64,000 bases of DNA from contig NZ_CP098805.1 in assembly GCF_023821985.2 (NCBI RefSeq), forward strand, positions 4,154,001-4,218,000, given 5' to 3'. The DNA is from Dyadobacter chenhuakuii. GTDB taxonomy: Bacteria; Bacteroidota; Bacteroidia; Cytophagales; Spirosomataceae. The position numbers and the translations under genes were made by a program. Shown here piece after piece: positions 8,794-17,792 of this stretch (positions are counted from its first letter, which is position 1; each line of letters opens with the position of its first letter). The notes under the pieces were generated by a model, which searched no databases, was not told where the DNA came from, and saw only the letters and a list, made by a program, of their open reading frames with translations.

Positions 8794-9207
8794 TCACCTT
8801 TTACTTTCCATATAAGACTGGAGAATGATCGTGGCGCTTATTTTATCAATGTTGCCCTTTTCCCGTCGGTCGCTCTTTTTGGAGCCGGACGCAATCATGG
8901 ATTGCAGGGCCATAGACGACGTGAACCTTTCGTCGTGTGCGTGTACAGGAATGTCCGGAAATGTTTTTTTCAGGATTTTAATAAATGCGGTTACTCTTGC
9001 CGCATTCTCACTTTCCGTATTATCAAGCCTTTTCGGCATTCCTACTATAAATGCTTCGATTGGTTCACTGGCTGCGTATTTCTTTAAAAACTCCGTTAAG
9101 TCATGCGTCCTGACCGTATCAAGGGCAGTGGCAATGATCTGCAAAGGATCTGTAACAGCAATACCGGTGCGTTTGGCACCATAATCAATCGCCAGAAGAC
9201 GCGGCAT
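8794..9207 (-). CDS. ruvX: RuvX/YqgF Holliday-junction resolvase-like protein, 137 aa
   Basis: This YqgF family nuclease has an RNase H fold. The motif [16 protein letters not shown] carries the first catalytic Asp at residue 7, and [10 protein letters not shown] carries the later acidic residue. Homologues act in pre-16S rRNA 5'-end maturation and possibly in recombination. It is divergent from recJ. A -7 box (TATCTTTG, minus strand 9241-9234) lies about 27 bases upstream, giving a short leader. Confidence 0.93.
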   Translation of the reverse strand: MPRLLAIDYGAKRTGIAVTDPLQIIATALDTVRTHDLTEFLKKYAASEPIEAFIVGMPKRLDNTESENAARVTAFIKILKKTFPDIPVHAHDERFTSSMALQSMIASGSKKSDRREKGNIDKISATIILQSYMESKR

Positions 9208-9287
9208 TTATCTTAAAGAATGTTAATTGCTTGCAAAGATAAGACCTTTCAATTAGCTTTTCCTGATAGTGCGGGCTCAATATAGAT

Positions 9288-9322
9288 TTTGATACACGCA
9301 TCACAGAATCCGATTATCTTTG
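9288..9322 (+). promoter_or_regulatory. recJ promoter, probably leaderless
   Basis: TTTG at 9288-9291 and TATCTTTG at 9315-9322, 23 bases apart, match the Bacteroidota -33/-7 pattern. The -7 box ends 4 bases before the recJ ATG, so the expected transcription start falls at or within about two bases of the start codon. Confidence 0.55.
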
Positions 9323-9326
9323 TTTC

Positions 9327-11039
9327 ATGATTGAAAAGCGCTGGATACACAACCCTGAATTTACTTCTGAACAAACACACATTGTCCTGGAACTGGCCGA
9401 ATCGTTAAAAGTAAGCCCGTCGCTGGCTACCCTTTTGGTACAACGCGGCATCCTTGATTTTGAGCAATCCCGAAACTTTTTCCGCCCCGACCTTGCGCAT
9501 TTACATGATCCGTTTTTAATGCAGGACATGTATGCAGCCGTCAGCAGGCTGAATGATGCGATCAGAAATGGTGAAAAAATATTGGTTTACGGAGATTATG
9601 ATGTGGACGGCACCACTTCCGTCGCATTGTTCTACGGTTTTTTGAAAAAAATATATCCAAATCTCGACTATTACATTCCCGACCGTTACGAAGAAGGCTA
9701 CGGCGTTTCGTGGCAAAGCATTGACTGGGCGCACGCAAACGGTTTTTCACTCATTGTAACACTGGATTGCGGTGTAAAATCGGTTGATAAAGTTACTGCT
9801 GCCAAAGAAAGAGGCATCGACTTCATTATATGTGATCACCACCGGCCCGGTTCTGAGCTGCCGCCGGCAGTTGCTGTCCTCGACCCAAAAAGAGATGATT
9901 GCGCATATCCTTATAAAGAACTCACAGGCTGCGGCGTTGGATTTAAACTGCTGCAAGCCTTCTGTATAGACAATGAAATAGACCCGGCGGGTTTGTTCGA
10001 TCATCTGGACCTGCTGGTGATCAGCATTGCTTCGGACATTGTGCCTATTACGGGTGAAAACCGGATTTTGGCATATTATGGTTTGCAAAGATTAAATGCT
10101 GCACCAAGATGTGGCGTTAAAGCATTGATCCAAATCGCCGGATTGAATGGTGTGCTGGACATTACCAATGTGGTTTTTGGTCTCGGGCCAAGAATTAATG
10201 CGGCTGGACGGATCAAGCATGCGAAAGAGGCAGTAAGACTTTTACTATGCGAAGAAAACGAAGAAGCCGCTGATTTTGCACACGAGATTAACAAGCACAA
10301 CAGCGAGCGACGAACCTTTGACACCAGCATCACGGAACAGGCGCTTTTCATGATTGAAAACGACGACTGGTTTACGACCGCAAAAAGTACCGTATTATAT
10401 AAGGAAGACTGGCACAAAGGCGTGATCGGAATTGTCGCGAGCCGGTGCATTGAAAAATACCATCGTCCGACCATTATATTAACGCAATCACATGGAAAAG
10501 CCGCAGGTTCCGCACGGTCGGTTCCGGGATTTGATGTGTATGAAGCTATTGAGGAATGTGCGGATCTTTTGGAACAATATGGCGGGCATACTTTCGCAGC
10601 AGGGCTTACATTGCCTTTGCAAAATGTGGAAGCATTCAAAACGCGTTTCAATGACATTGTAAGCAGCCGTATCTTACCCGATCAGCTCATCCCGATGATC
10701 AATATCGATATGTTGCTAGAACTGGATGTGATCACGCCGAAATTTTATAACATTCTCCGTCAAATGGGCCCCTTTGGTCCCGGAAACATGACGCCGATCT
10801 TTGAATCCCGCAATGTTTCACTGGCGGGAAGGCCAACGATCATGAAGGAAAAGCATCTTAAATTCGATGTAAAGCAGAATGATTCCGGAATATTCACGGC
10901 GATCGGCTTCGGCATGGCGCACTTTTATCCGGATTTAATTAACGGAAGGCTGTTTTCGATCGCGTATTGCCTTGAAGAGAATAACTTTCGGGACAAAAAA
11001 ACGTTACAACTGTCTTTAAAAGACATCAAGTTTCTTTAA
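9327..11039 (+). CDS. recJ: single-stranded-DNA exonuclease RecJ, 570 aa
   Basis: RecJ degrades single-stranded DNA 5' to 3' in recombination and mismatch repair. The DHH phosphoesterase motifs are intact: GDYDVDGTTS (Asp90, Asp92, Asp94), Asp147 in LDCGV, and the DHH at residues 170-172. DHHA1 (GSARSVPGFDVYEAIEEC) and the C-terminal OB-like region follow. The length is normal for the family. It is divergent from ruvX and 42 bases upstream of lptB. Confidence 0.96.
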   Translation: MIEKRWIHNPEFTSEQTHIVLELAESLKVSPSLATLLVQRGILDFEQSRNFFRPDLAHLHDPFLMQDMYAAVSRLNDAIRNGEKILVYGDYDVDGTTSVALFYGFLKKIYPNLDYYIPDRYEEGYGVSWQSIDWAHANGFSLIVTLDCGVKSVDKVTAAKERGIDFIICDHHRPGSELPPAVAVLDPKRDDCAYPYKELTGCGVGFKLLQAFCIDNEIDPAGLFDHLDLLVISIASDIVPITGENRILAYYGLQRLNAAPRCGVKALIQIAGLNGVLDITNVVFGLGPRINAAGRIKHAKEAVRLLLCEENEEAADFAHEINKHNSERRTFDTSITEQALFMIENDDWFTTAKSTVLYKEDWHKGVIGIVASRCIEKYHRPTIILTQSHGKAAGSARSVPGFDVYEAIEECADLLEQYGGHTFAAGLTLPLQNVEAFKTRFNDIVSSRILPDQLIPMINIDMLLELDVITPKFYNILRQMGPFGPGNMTPIFESRNVSLAGRPTIMKEKHLKFDVKQNDSGIFTAIGFGMAHFYPDLINGRLFSIAYCLEENNFRDKKTLQLSLKDIKFL

Positions 11040-11081
11040 GCCCTCAGCATGCGCTCTGGGCCAGCAAACAGATAAAAAACA

Positions 11082-11813
11082 ATGATATTAAGAACCGAAA
11101 ACCTTGTAAAAAAATACGGGGTTCGTCTTGTCAACAATAATGTAAGCTATCAGGTTGAACAGGGCGAAATTGTAGGTTTGCTTGGGCCGAATGGTGCTGG
11201 TAAAACAACCTCTTTTTACATGGCCGTAGGATTGGTTAAACCCAACAGCGGAAAAGTTTACCTGGACGATAAGGACATTACGAGCCTTCCTATGTACAAG
11301 CGTGCGCGCCTGGGCCTGGGCTATCTCGCGCAGGAAGCCTCTGTTTTCCGATCATTGACGGTTGAGGAAAACATTCGTGCTGTGCTGGAAATGACAGACC
11401 TCTCCCGCGCTGATCAAAGACAGAAAGTGGAAGAACTGCTGGAAGAGTTTCACCTGACGCACGTGCAGAAAAGTAAGGGAATGGTGCTTTCGGGAGGAGA
11501 ACGCCGCCGGACCGAAATCGCCCGCGCGCTGGCAGTGGACCCTAAATTTATCCTGCTCGACGAACCGTTCGCAGGCGTTGACCCCATTGCGGTAGAGGAT
11601 ATCCAAAGCATTGTGGCCAAATTGAAACACAAAAACATCGGCATCCTTATCACCGATCACAATGTAAATGAGACGCTGTCGATCACGGACCGGGCTTATT
11701 TATTATTTGAGGGAAAAATATTGAAGCAAGGAAGTGCCGAGGAACTGGCAGAGGACGAAGTGGTAAGGCGCGTTTACCTGGGACAGAACTTCGAGTTGAA
11801 GCGCAAAATTTAG
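11082..11813 (+). CDS. lptB: lipopolysaccharide export ATPase LptB, 243 aa
   Basis: LptB is the cytoplasmic ATPase of the LptBFG lipopolysaccharide extractor. It has Walker A GPNGAGKT (residues 35-42), ABC signature [15 protein letters not shown], Walker [14 protein letters not shown] and the switch His in ITDHNV. The LSGGERRR signature and the 243-aa length are characteristic of LptB. Other lpt genes are not in the window. Confidence 0.93.
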   Translation: MILRTENLVKKYGVRLVNNNVSYQVEQGEIVGLLGPNGAGKTTSFYMAVGLVKPNSGKVYLDDKDITSLPMYKRARLGLGYLAQEASVFRSLTVEENIRAVLEMTDLSRADQRQKVEELLEEFHLTHVQKSKGMVLSGGERRRTEIARALAVDPKFILLDEPFAGVDPIAVEDIQSIVAKLKHKNIGILITDHNVNETLSITDRAYLLFEGKILKQGSAEELAEDEVVRRVYLGQNFELKRKI

Positions 11814-11832
11814 CAAGCATTACACATAGAAA

Positions 11833-11856
11833 AGGGAACGCTTCGCGGCATTCCCT
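11833..11856. terminator. probable terminator between lptB and a converging small gene
   Basis: AGGGAA (11833-11838) pairs with TTCCCT (11851-11856), and a small CGC/GCG inner stem can form. It lies just after lptB and is followed by a T-containing tract. The stem is short, so the call is tentative. Confidence 0.4.
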
Positions 11857-11910
11857 CTCTTATAATTATTCACCATGAACTGTTTGGGCTCTTTTCAGAT
11901 CCCGCAGTTA

Positions 11911-12066
11911 TTATTTTTTAGGACACTTTTTACAGTGCTTCCCTTTCTTTTTATATTTCTCGCAGCACTTCTTAAATACACACTCTGTATTCTCGCCGAA
12001 TGATTTCATCCAGGTCACCTCTCCAACTGCACATTCCGCAGGATCATTCAATGTAAAAGCGCTCAT
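11911..12066 (-). CDS. small Cys/Lys-rich protein, 51 aa
   Basis: Reading the minus strand from ATG at 12066 to TAA at 11911 gives a 51-residue frame starting MSAFTLNDPAECAVGEV. It has six Cys (residues 12, 29, 34, 35, 45, 48, the last two as CKKC) and ends in a Lys-rich tail. The spacing suggests metal binding or disulfides. No family is recognised. It is framed by a terminator downstream and an A/T-rich leader upstream, which favours a real gene. Confidence 0.6.
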   Translation of the reverse strand: MSAFTLNDPAECAVGEVTWMKSFGENTECVFKKCCEKYKKKGKHCKKCPKK

Positions 12067-12170
12067 CGTTTGCTATTAATGTGTAGCAAATGTAAGCGCT
12101 ATTTAGAATCATTCAAACAAAAGCCGAAAATTATTTTGAACAGATCTAAATTATAGCTTTTCGGAGTGGC

Positions 12171-12902
12171 TTACTGGATCTTTTCCCAAATCTCATGAAT
12201 AGGCTTCCCATCGCTGCTTTTGCCACTATGGTCCCAGCGGCCGTTTTCAAGCTTGTGATCAAATGTCAGAGACGAGCCGACCCGATTGTTGTCTTTGGAG
12301 AAAAACTGGATTTTTTCAGTGTATTTACCATTCTTAACCGTATAAGTGCCTCCGCCTGTTGCGTAAAAGCCTTTCACACCCGGATCAATGGCGAACCATT
12401 GAAAACGGGTTGCCGACAACAATTTCAATGTTTTCCGTGTGCCCTCCTGATGAATTTTCACCAATGCACCCTGATCGCCTGCCTTCTCTGTAATGTGCCA
12501 TGCGCCAGCCATCGGTGCAGATGTTGCATCATCCACGCGCATCCAAACCATGGCCTCTTCATATTTCAAAGTGAGGATATCGTCTTTTACAGTCACCGTA
12601 AAAACAATAGGAATGCCAATTTTCAGGGAATCCGCAGAATTGAACTCAGGTGTATAAGTCATCTGGTCGCCACTCATTGTGAACGGGCCGCCTTCTGTTC
12701 TTTCAAAGTATTTATTACCAATACTATAGGAAGCAATCGCGAGGTAATTATCAGCGACAATGAGCGTAGATGCGCTCCCCGTCGGTTCCTGGGACTTCCA
12801 TGCGCCTTTCGGAACTTGCGGCAGGCGTTCCTGTGGCAGGCGCTCCTGGGCAAATCCGATGAGGGAAGCTAGAACAAATGTGGCTGTCAGTAAATGTTTC
12901 AT
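12171..12902 (-). CDS. secreted hypothetical protein, 243 aa
   Basis: The start at 12902 (MKHLLTATFVLASLIGFAQ) is chosen over 12941 because it begins directly with a signal peptide cleaved after FAQ. Right after cleavage is a tandem ERLPQ duplication, matched by a 15-base DNA repeat. The rest is beta-rich with two similar halves: about residues 30-130 and 130-243 both begin with a G.W motif (KGAWKSQEP and AGAWHITEK). This resembles lipocalin-like or DUF-type secreted proteins of Bacteroidota. The function is unknown. Confidence 0.75.
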   Translation of the reverse strand: MKHLLTATFVLASLIGFAQERLPQERLPQVPKGAWKSQEPTGSASTLIVADNYLAIASYSIGNKYFERTEGGPFTMSGDQMTYTPEFNSADSLKIGIPIVFTVTVKDDILTLKYEEAMVWMRVDDATSAPMAGAWHITEKAGDQGALVKIHQEGTRKTLKLLSATRFQWFAIDPGVKGFYATGGGTYTVKNGKYTEKIQFFSKDNNRVGSSLTFDHKLENGRWDHSGKSSDGKPIHEIWEKIQ

Positions 12903-12970
12903 GGGTTGTTTAGATTTTTGATATGCAATATACGTTATCAAAATTATGCCACCCGGCCCGGCGCCCGGCC

Positions 12971-13666
12971 CTACTTCAAAACCTCCCGCAAAACTTCCAG
13001 CGATTTGATTTCCCCCAATGCTTCCATATGTATTTTGAAGAAAAAGATAAGCTTTTCCAATATCATGATCCGTCGCTTCCGGTCTAATGGGACATTTGCG
13101 CCGTACGCACCGCTTACTAAACGCAATGTTGCATCTCGCTCGACGGCGTCGGGCATGTGTGGGAAATGGTTGTTTTTCAACTCACTTTCGAGATCTTCCA
13201 CGGTTTCTATCCCAAATCCCAGAAATGAAGCAAACTGGATCAAAAACTGTATGTGGAAATTTTCAAATGTATTTTCGGCTTCGTCCAGAAACAGGACGGA
13301 TTCCTCAATAAAATGGAAAAGCATGGGATTGCTTTCCTCCTCTTTCAATGTTTTGCCCAACATTTCTGTAACAAAAAGCGCCAGGCTTGATTTCACAACA
13401 TCATAAGGCAGCGTCTGAAACGGCATGTAACATTTCATCTCCGAAATGCGATGCATGGTATCCTCCTTATTCTTATGATAAACCACCATATCCAGCAACG
13501 TCAGCGGCTGAAACAGGGCAATACGGTTGTTACGCGATTTACTGCTTCTGACCCCGTTCACTATATATGTCTGAATGCCAAAGCCTTCCGTATAAATCTT
13601 CGCAATGATGGAAGATTCGCGGTAACGGATATAACTCAGGGCGACACCTCGCGTTTTATGTAACAT
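12971..13666 (-). CDS. recO: DNA repair protein RecO, 231 aa
   Basis: RecO loads RecA onto single-stranded DNA with RecR. The N-terminal OB fold is recognisable (RGVALSYIRYRESSIIAKIYTE, then QTYIVNGVRSSKS). A helical C-terminal part follows. The zinc-binding Cys cluster of many RecO proteins is absent, as in other Bacteroidota. The 68-base gap before the upstream secreted-protein gene carries nothing notable. Confidence 0.88.
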   Translation of the reverse strand: MLHKTRGVALSYIRYRESSIIAKIYTEGFGIQTYIVNGVRSSKSRNNRIALFQPLTLLDMVVYHKNKEDTMHRISEMKCYMPFQTLPYDVVKSSLALFVTEMLGKTLKEEESNPMLFHFIEESVLFLDEAENTFENFHIQFLIQFASFLGFGIETVEDLESELKNNHFPHMPDAVERDATLRLVSGAYGANVPLDRKRRIMILEKLIFFFKIHMEALGEIKSLEVLREVLK

Positions 13667-13752
13667 ATAAATTAGCTGGCCTTTTGGTCAAAAATAGTTA
13701 TCTTTCCATTAAAGAATTGCACACAAAAACCGGCTTGTAAAATTCGGAGAAA

Positions 13753-13864
13753 TTTGAAGTTTTTTAAGCCAAAGGATTTGTACCTTTGCGACGCATAACG
13801 AACTATTTTAGATTATTAATTCGTTAAGTTATTATTCAGGGAATACAATTTGCATACAGCAAAT
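13753..13864 (+). promoter_or_regulatory. promoter and structured leader of the PurF-like gene
   Basis: TTTG at 13753-13756 and TACCTTTG at 13781-13788 form a -33/-7 pair, predicting a start near 13792 and a leader of about 100 bases. The leader holds two inverted repeats: TAACGAA/TTCGTTA (13796-13802 and 13820-13826) and ATTTGC/GCAAAT (13848-13853 and 13859-13864). ACGCATAAC occurs at 13791 and again at 13878. No known purine riboswitch core is seen. Confidence 0.4.
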
Positions 13865-13893
13865 AATAATATTTCTAACGCATAACTCTTCAT

Positions 13894-15786
13894 ATGAGCG
13901 ACGCCATTAAGCATGAGTGCGGCATAGCACTTATCCGTCTTAGAAAGCCTTATCAATACTACATCGACAAGTACGAGACACCGCTATACGCAGTCCACAA
14001 GCTTTCGGTAATGATGGAAAAACAGGTAAACCGGGGACAGGATGGAGCCGGAGTAGCCAATATCAAGATAGATGTTCCGCCAGGGAAACGATACATCAGC
14101 AGATACAGATCCGTAGAGCCTCAACCACTTACGGATATTTTTTCCAAAATCCACAAGAAATTCCGTAAGGGTTTAAAGAATCATAGAGACCGCGCCAATG
14201 ATGGCAAATGGTTGCAGGAAAACCTGGCTTTTACAGGCGAGGTTTGGCTGGGTCATTTGCGTTACGGAACGCACGGTTCCAATGAAGTTGAGAACTGCCA
14301 CCCTATGCTGCGCCAGAGCAACTGGAGAAGCCGCAACCTGGTCATGGCGGGGAATTTCAACATGACTAATGTGGACGAGCTCTTTGGAAAACTTGTCTCA
14401 CTCGGCCAGCATCCAAAAGAAAAAGTGGATACTGTGACGGTGATGGAGAAAATAGGACATTTCCTGGATGAAGAGAACCAAAGAGTGTTCGAACGCTTCA
14501 AAGGAATTTACGAAAATCCGACACTTTCAGACGTTATAGAAGAGAATATCGACCTGCCGCGTCTGCTTTACAGATCGTGCAGGGACTTTGACGGAGGTTA
14601 TGCCATGTGCGGATTAACTGGCTATGGTGCTTCATTCGTGATCCGTGATCCAGCTGGAATTCGTCCTGCATTCTACTATGCAGATGATGAAGTGGTTGTC
14701 GTTGCCTCTGAAAAACAAGCGATTAAGGCTGCTTTTAATGTTGATTATAATCAGATTCAGGAAATCACGCCAGGCTCAGCATTGATCGTTGACAAAAATG
14801 GCGAGTACAATGAATTCCCGATCTTGCCACAGCTTGAAAAACGCTCTTGCAGCTTCGAAAGGATTTATTTCTCACGCGGAACTGATCCGGATATTTACAA
14901 CGAGCGCAAGCAATTGGGCAAGCTGTTAATCCCGCAAATATTGAAAGAGGTCAATTACGACCTTGAAAATACAATCTTCTCTTACATCCCGAACACGGCT
15001 GAAACGGCGTTTTTGGGAATGATAGAAGGTTTGGAAGAATATCTTTCGAAAAAGCGCAAGCAGGCCATTATGGAAGGCATTCTTTTCGAAGCCGACCTGG
15101 AAAAACTGCTTTCTTTCAGACCCAGAATTGAAAAACTGGTAACTAAAGACGTAAAATCGCGGACGTTTATTACAGCGGACGCTTTGCGTGACGATATGGT
15201 TTCCAGCGTTTACGACACCACATTTGAAGTGGTTCGTAAGAATGTGGATACGGTTGTGATTATCGACGACTCCATTGTTCGCGGAACAACGCTTGAAAAG
15301 AGCATTCTGACAATGCTGGACCGGTTAAGTCCTAAGAAAATTGTTGTGGCATCATCCGCTCCGCAAATCCGTTTCCCGGATTGCTACGGAATAGATATGT
15401 CGAAAATGAAGGATTTCGTTGCTTTCAGGGCGGTGCTCAAATTGCTTGAAGAACGTGATCTGGAATATTTGCTGGAAGATACTTACATGCACAGTGTAAC
15501 TTCTATCGCAACCAAAAATCCATATCATACCAACTTTGTGAAGGCACTTTACGAGCCTTTTACAGATCAGGAGATTTCAAACAAAATTGCTGAGATCATT
15601 CGTCCGAAAGATCTGAATGCTGAGCTTTCCGTTGTGTTCCAGACTGTTGAGAATTTACATAAGGCTTGTCCGCAACATTTGGGAGACTGGTATTTTACCG
15701 GAAATTATCCAACATTAGGCGGAAATAAAGTGGTTAACAAAGCATTTGCCAATTCGCATGAAGGAAAATTGGAAAGAGCTTATTAA
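13894..15786 (+). CDS. PurF-like amidophosphoribosyltransferase, 630 aa
   Basis: The protein has an N-terminal class II glutamine amidotransferase domain with nucleophile Cys9 (KHECGIALI), exposed after propeptide removal. A phosphoribosyltransferase domain follows with the PRPP motif VVIIDDSIVRGTT (residues 454-466, Asp458/Asp459). PurF makes phosphoribosylamine in purine synthesis. At 630 aa it exceeds ordinary PurF (about 470-510 aa) because of inserts around residues 360-430 and a C-terminal extension. It is the long Bacteroidota form, so its role as the main PurF or a paralogue is unsettled. Confidence 0.82.
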   Translation: MSDAIKHECGIALIRLRKPYQYYIDKYETPLYAVHKLSVMMEKQVNRGQDGAGVANIKIDVPPGKRYISRYRSVEPQPLTDIFSKIHKKFRKGLKNHRDRANDGKWLQENLAFTGEVWLGHLRYGTHGSNEVENCHPMLRQSNWRSRNLVMAGNFNMTNVDELFGKLVSLGQHPKEKVDTVTVMEKIGHFLDEENQRVFERFKGIYENPTLSDVIEENIDLPRLLYRSCRDFDGGYAMCGLTGYGASFVIRDPAGIRPAFYYADDEVVVVASEKQAIKAAFNVDYNQIQEITPGSALIVDKNGEYNEFPILPQLEKRSCSFERIYFSRGTDPDIYNERKQLGKLLIPQILKEVNYDLENTIFSYIPNTAETAFLGMIEGLEEYLSKKRKQAIMEGILFEADLEKLLSFRPRIEKLVTKDVKSRTFITADALRDDMVSSVYDTTFEVVRKNVDTVVIIDDSIVRGTTLEKSILTMLDRLSPKKIVVASSAPQIRFPDCYGIDMSKMKDFVAFRAVLKLLEERDLEYLLEDTYMHSVTSIATKNPYHTNFVKALYEPFTDQEISNKIAEIIRPKDLNAELSVVFQTVENLHKACPQHLGDWYFTGNYPTLGGNKVVNKAFANSHEGKLERAY

Positions 15787-15808
15787 GTATAAAAATATAG
15801 AAGTAGGA

Positions 15809-15842
15809 AGAGCCGCTGCACATTTGCAACGGCTCTTTTTTT
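15809..15842 (+). terminator. rho-independent terminator after the PurF-like gene
   Basis: AGAGCCGCTGCA (15809-15820) pairs with TGCAACGGCTCT (15825-15836) with one mismatch and a four-base loop, and is followed by a run of T. This is a strong terminator shape 23 bases after the stop codon. Confidence 0.9.
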
Positions 15843-15918
15843 GTATTTCAGCTATTTTTATAGAAATTGGAACCTCCGGAGAATGTATGATCCGAAATTT
15901 ATTTAAACCTAAATCCTA

Positions 15919-16434
15919 ATGATGCAATCTACTAAAATGACATTACTGAAAGCGTGCTCCCTACTTTTTGCCCTTTGCGTGCTTACAAATTTTGCAAACG
16001 CACAAACCACCACCGGCAGCCTTAACGACCTCAGTTTTCTGGAAGGACATTGGAAAGGCACTTACAACGGCGGCCCTATTGAAGCTGGCTGGACAGCTCC
16101 CGAGGGAAACAACATTATGGGTTACATTCGCATGATTAAGGATGATAAACCTGCTCTGTATGAAGTATTTGCATTCGAACCAGGCGAAAAAGGACCGATC
16201 GCACGCGTGAAACATTTCAAGCCAGGGCTCATTGCATTGGAGGAAAAAAACGTTTCGGACACTTACAATTTCATCGAAGCCAAAAAGAATCAGGCATTAT
16301 TTGAGAAAGATGACGTTTCTGTGCGGATTATTTACGAAAGACGCTCGCAGAACCAGCTGGTTATTCAGCGCGGAAAAATGGAGGATAACAAATGGGTTTT
16401 TATGGACCTCTTCGTGTTTACAAGGGTTCCTTAA
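15919..16434 (+). CDS. secreted DUF6265-like protein, 171 aa
   Basis: A signal peptide (hydrophobic core LLKACSLLFALCVL, cleavage near ANAQ) precedes a beta-rich domain starting LNDLSFLEGHWKG. That motif and the later NNIMGYIRM and LYEVFAFEP resemble the DUF6265 family of secreted lipocalin-like proteins. The start could be the first Met or the Met at residue 7; the signal fits either. The biochemical role is unknown. Confidence 0.75.
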   Translation: MMQSTKMTLLKACSLLFALCVLTNFANAQTTTGSLNDLSFLEGHWKGTYNGGPIEAGWTAPEGNNIMGYIRMIKDDKPALYEVFAFEPGEKGPIARVKHFKPGLIALEEKNVSDTYNFIEAKKNQALFEKDDVSVRIIYERRSQNQLVIQRGKMEDNKWVFMDLFVFTRVP

Positions 16435-16457
16435 CTAGCTGATTTACAACAGTTCTC

Positions 16458-16483
16458 AAAGCGATTCGGAAACGGATCGCTTT
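16458..16483. terminator. bidirectional terminator
   Basis: AAAGCGATTCG (16458-16468), a GAAA tetraloop and CGGATCGCTTT (16473-16483) form an 11-base stem with one mismatch, with T runs on the plus side. It separates the converging genes at 15919 and 16485. Confidence 0.85.
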
Positions 16484-16484
16484 T

Positions 16485-16931
16485 TTAGTTTTTCAGAATC
16501 AGGTAAACGCCAGCAACTAACAAAATAGCCCCGGCAATGCGCGGCAATGTGATCGGATGCACGGCAAATCCTTGCAAACCGTAATGATCAATAGCGATGG
16601 CGGCGATCATCTGGCCGGCCACAACCAGGCAGATCATATTAGCGGGACCAATATTTCTCACTATAAAAATTACGGTAAGCACATAAAAAGCGCCCAAAAC
16701 GCCTCCCATAAACCTTGTCCAGGAAACCTGCTTAATATCTGAAATGCTGGGAATGGGGTTTTGATTAAAACAGGCGAATGCAATCAACAGCACTATAAAA
16801 CCGACAAAAAAGGATGTCAATGCCGCTAAAATCGGATTGTTGAACGACTCACGCAATTGCACATTCACGCCGGACTGAACCGCGTTGCTGATGCCAATCA
16901 AGAAAGCTAAAAAGAGGAAAATCCAGTGCAT
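16485..16931 (-). CDS. DMT-family transporter (YdcZ/DUF606 type), 148 aa
   Basis: This integral membrane protein has about five hydrophobic helices and the DUF606 pattern: an N-terminal IGISNAVQSGVNVQLRE with a half-repeat around ARIAGAILLVAGV. Such half-size drug/metabolite transporter proteins are thought to work as dimers. It follows nuoK by 23 bases on the same strand but is functionally unrelated. The substrate is unknown. Confidence 0.85.
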   Translation of the reverse strand: MHWIFLFLAFLIGISNAVQSGVNVQLRESFNNPILAALTSFFVGFIVLLIAFACFNQNPIPSISDIKQVSWTRFMGGVLGAFYVLTVIFIVRNIGPANMICLVVAGQMIAAIAIDHYGLQGFAVHPITLPRIAGAILLVAGVYLILKN

Positions 16932-16954
16932 GCAACAAATTTTTCAATACAAAT

Positions 16955-17266
16955 TTACTTCTTCAGTTCATCCACTTCGTCGGGGTCAACCGTCTGATAA
17001 TGACCATAAACGCGTAAGATTATCGCCAGCGCAATAGCCACTTCGGCCGCAGCCACCACAATGACAAAAAGCGAAAAAAGCTGCCCGCTCAACCGTTCAG
17101 GATCATATTGACTGAATGCTACCAGATTGATATTCACTGCATTCAGCATTAATTCGATCCCAAGCAATATGCCGATAAAATGTCGTTTTGTGACAGCAAT
17201 AGCAAGACCAATGCAAAAAAGTGCAGCAGCAACGATAAGAAAATGTTGTAACGGAATGGAGGTCAT
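16955..17266 (-). CDS. nuoK: NADH-quinone oxidoreductase subunit K, 103 aa
   Basis: NuoK is a three-helix membrane subunit of complex I. The family motif GIELMLNAVNINLVAF (near residues 34-49, with the conserved membrane Glu) and the second membrane Glu in EVAIALAIIL are present. It overlaps nuoJ by 4 bases (ATGA). No nuoL follows; the next gene is an unrelated transporter. Confidence 0.95.
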   Translation of the reverse strand: MTSIPLQHFLIVAAALFCIGLAIAVTKRHFIGILLGIELMLNAVNINLVAFSQYDPERLSGQLFSLFVIVVAAAEVAIALAIILRVYGHYQTVDPDEVDELKK

Positions 17267-17790
17267 GGCGCAGGATTACGGTTCATAGCGAGATAGGCAG
17301 CGCCAACCAAGGCAACCAGTAATAAAATAGCAGCGATTTCGAACGGGAGCAGATGGCTGGTCATGAGTTCTACACCAATCGTCTTAATGGTGGACCGGCT
17401 GCTGATCAGATCGCCAGTCATCTTGAAATTTGCGGACGAAATGATTTTCACGAGCATCACGAAAACGCCTGCACCGAGCAAAAACCCCCAAACTTCACGA
17501 CTAAGCAGGATTTCAACACGATTATGATGCTGCGAATCGTCGCTTTTCTTTTTCTGCGTAAGCATGATCCCGAAGATCAATAAAACCAGGATCCCGCCAA
17601 CGTAAATCATGATCTGCGTTACGCCAAGAAAGTCCGCGCCGGCCAGAATGTATAATGCTGCAACGCCTAAAAAAGCCAGGAACAGTGCAAATGCACCATA
17701 AATGAGGTTTTTGGAAAATAATATGAAAAGCGCAGCAATGATTGCGAGAAGTGAAAACCCATAAAATGCTGCAATTTCCATGTAGATCAA
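17263..17790 (-). CDS. nuoJ: NADH-quinone oxidoreductase subunit J, 175 aa
   Basis: NuoJ is a five-helix membrane subunit of complex I. The motif FLGVTQIMIYVGGILVLLIFGIML (near residues 53-76) is diagnostic, and the C-terminal LPFEIAAILLLVALVGA is typical. It begins 2 bases after the nuoI stop and overlaps nuoK. Confidence 0.95.
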   Translation of the reverse strand: MIYMEIAAFYGFSLLAIIAALFILFSKNLIYGAFALFLAFLGVAALYILAGADFLGVTQIMIYVGGILVLLIFGIMLTQKKKSDDSQHHNRVEILLSREVWGFLLGAGVFVMLVKIISSANFKMTGDLISSRSTIKTIGVELMTSHLLPFEIAAILLLVALVGAAYLAMNRNPAP

Positions 17791-17792
17791 TG

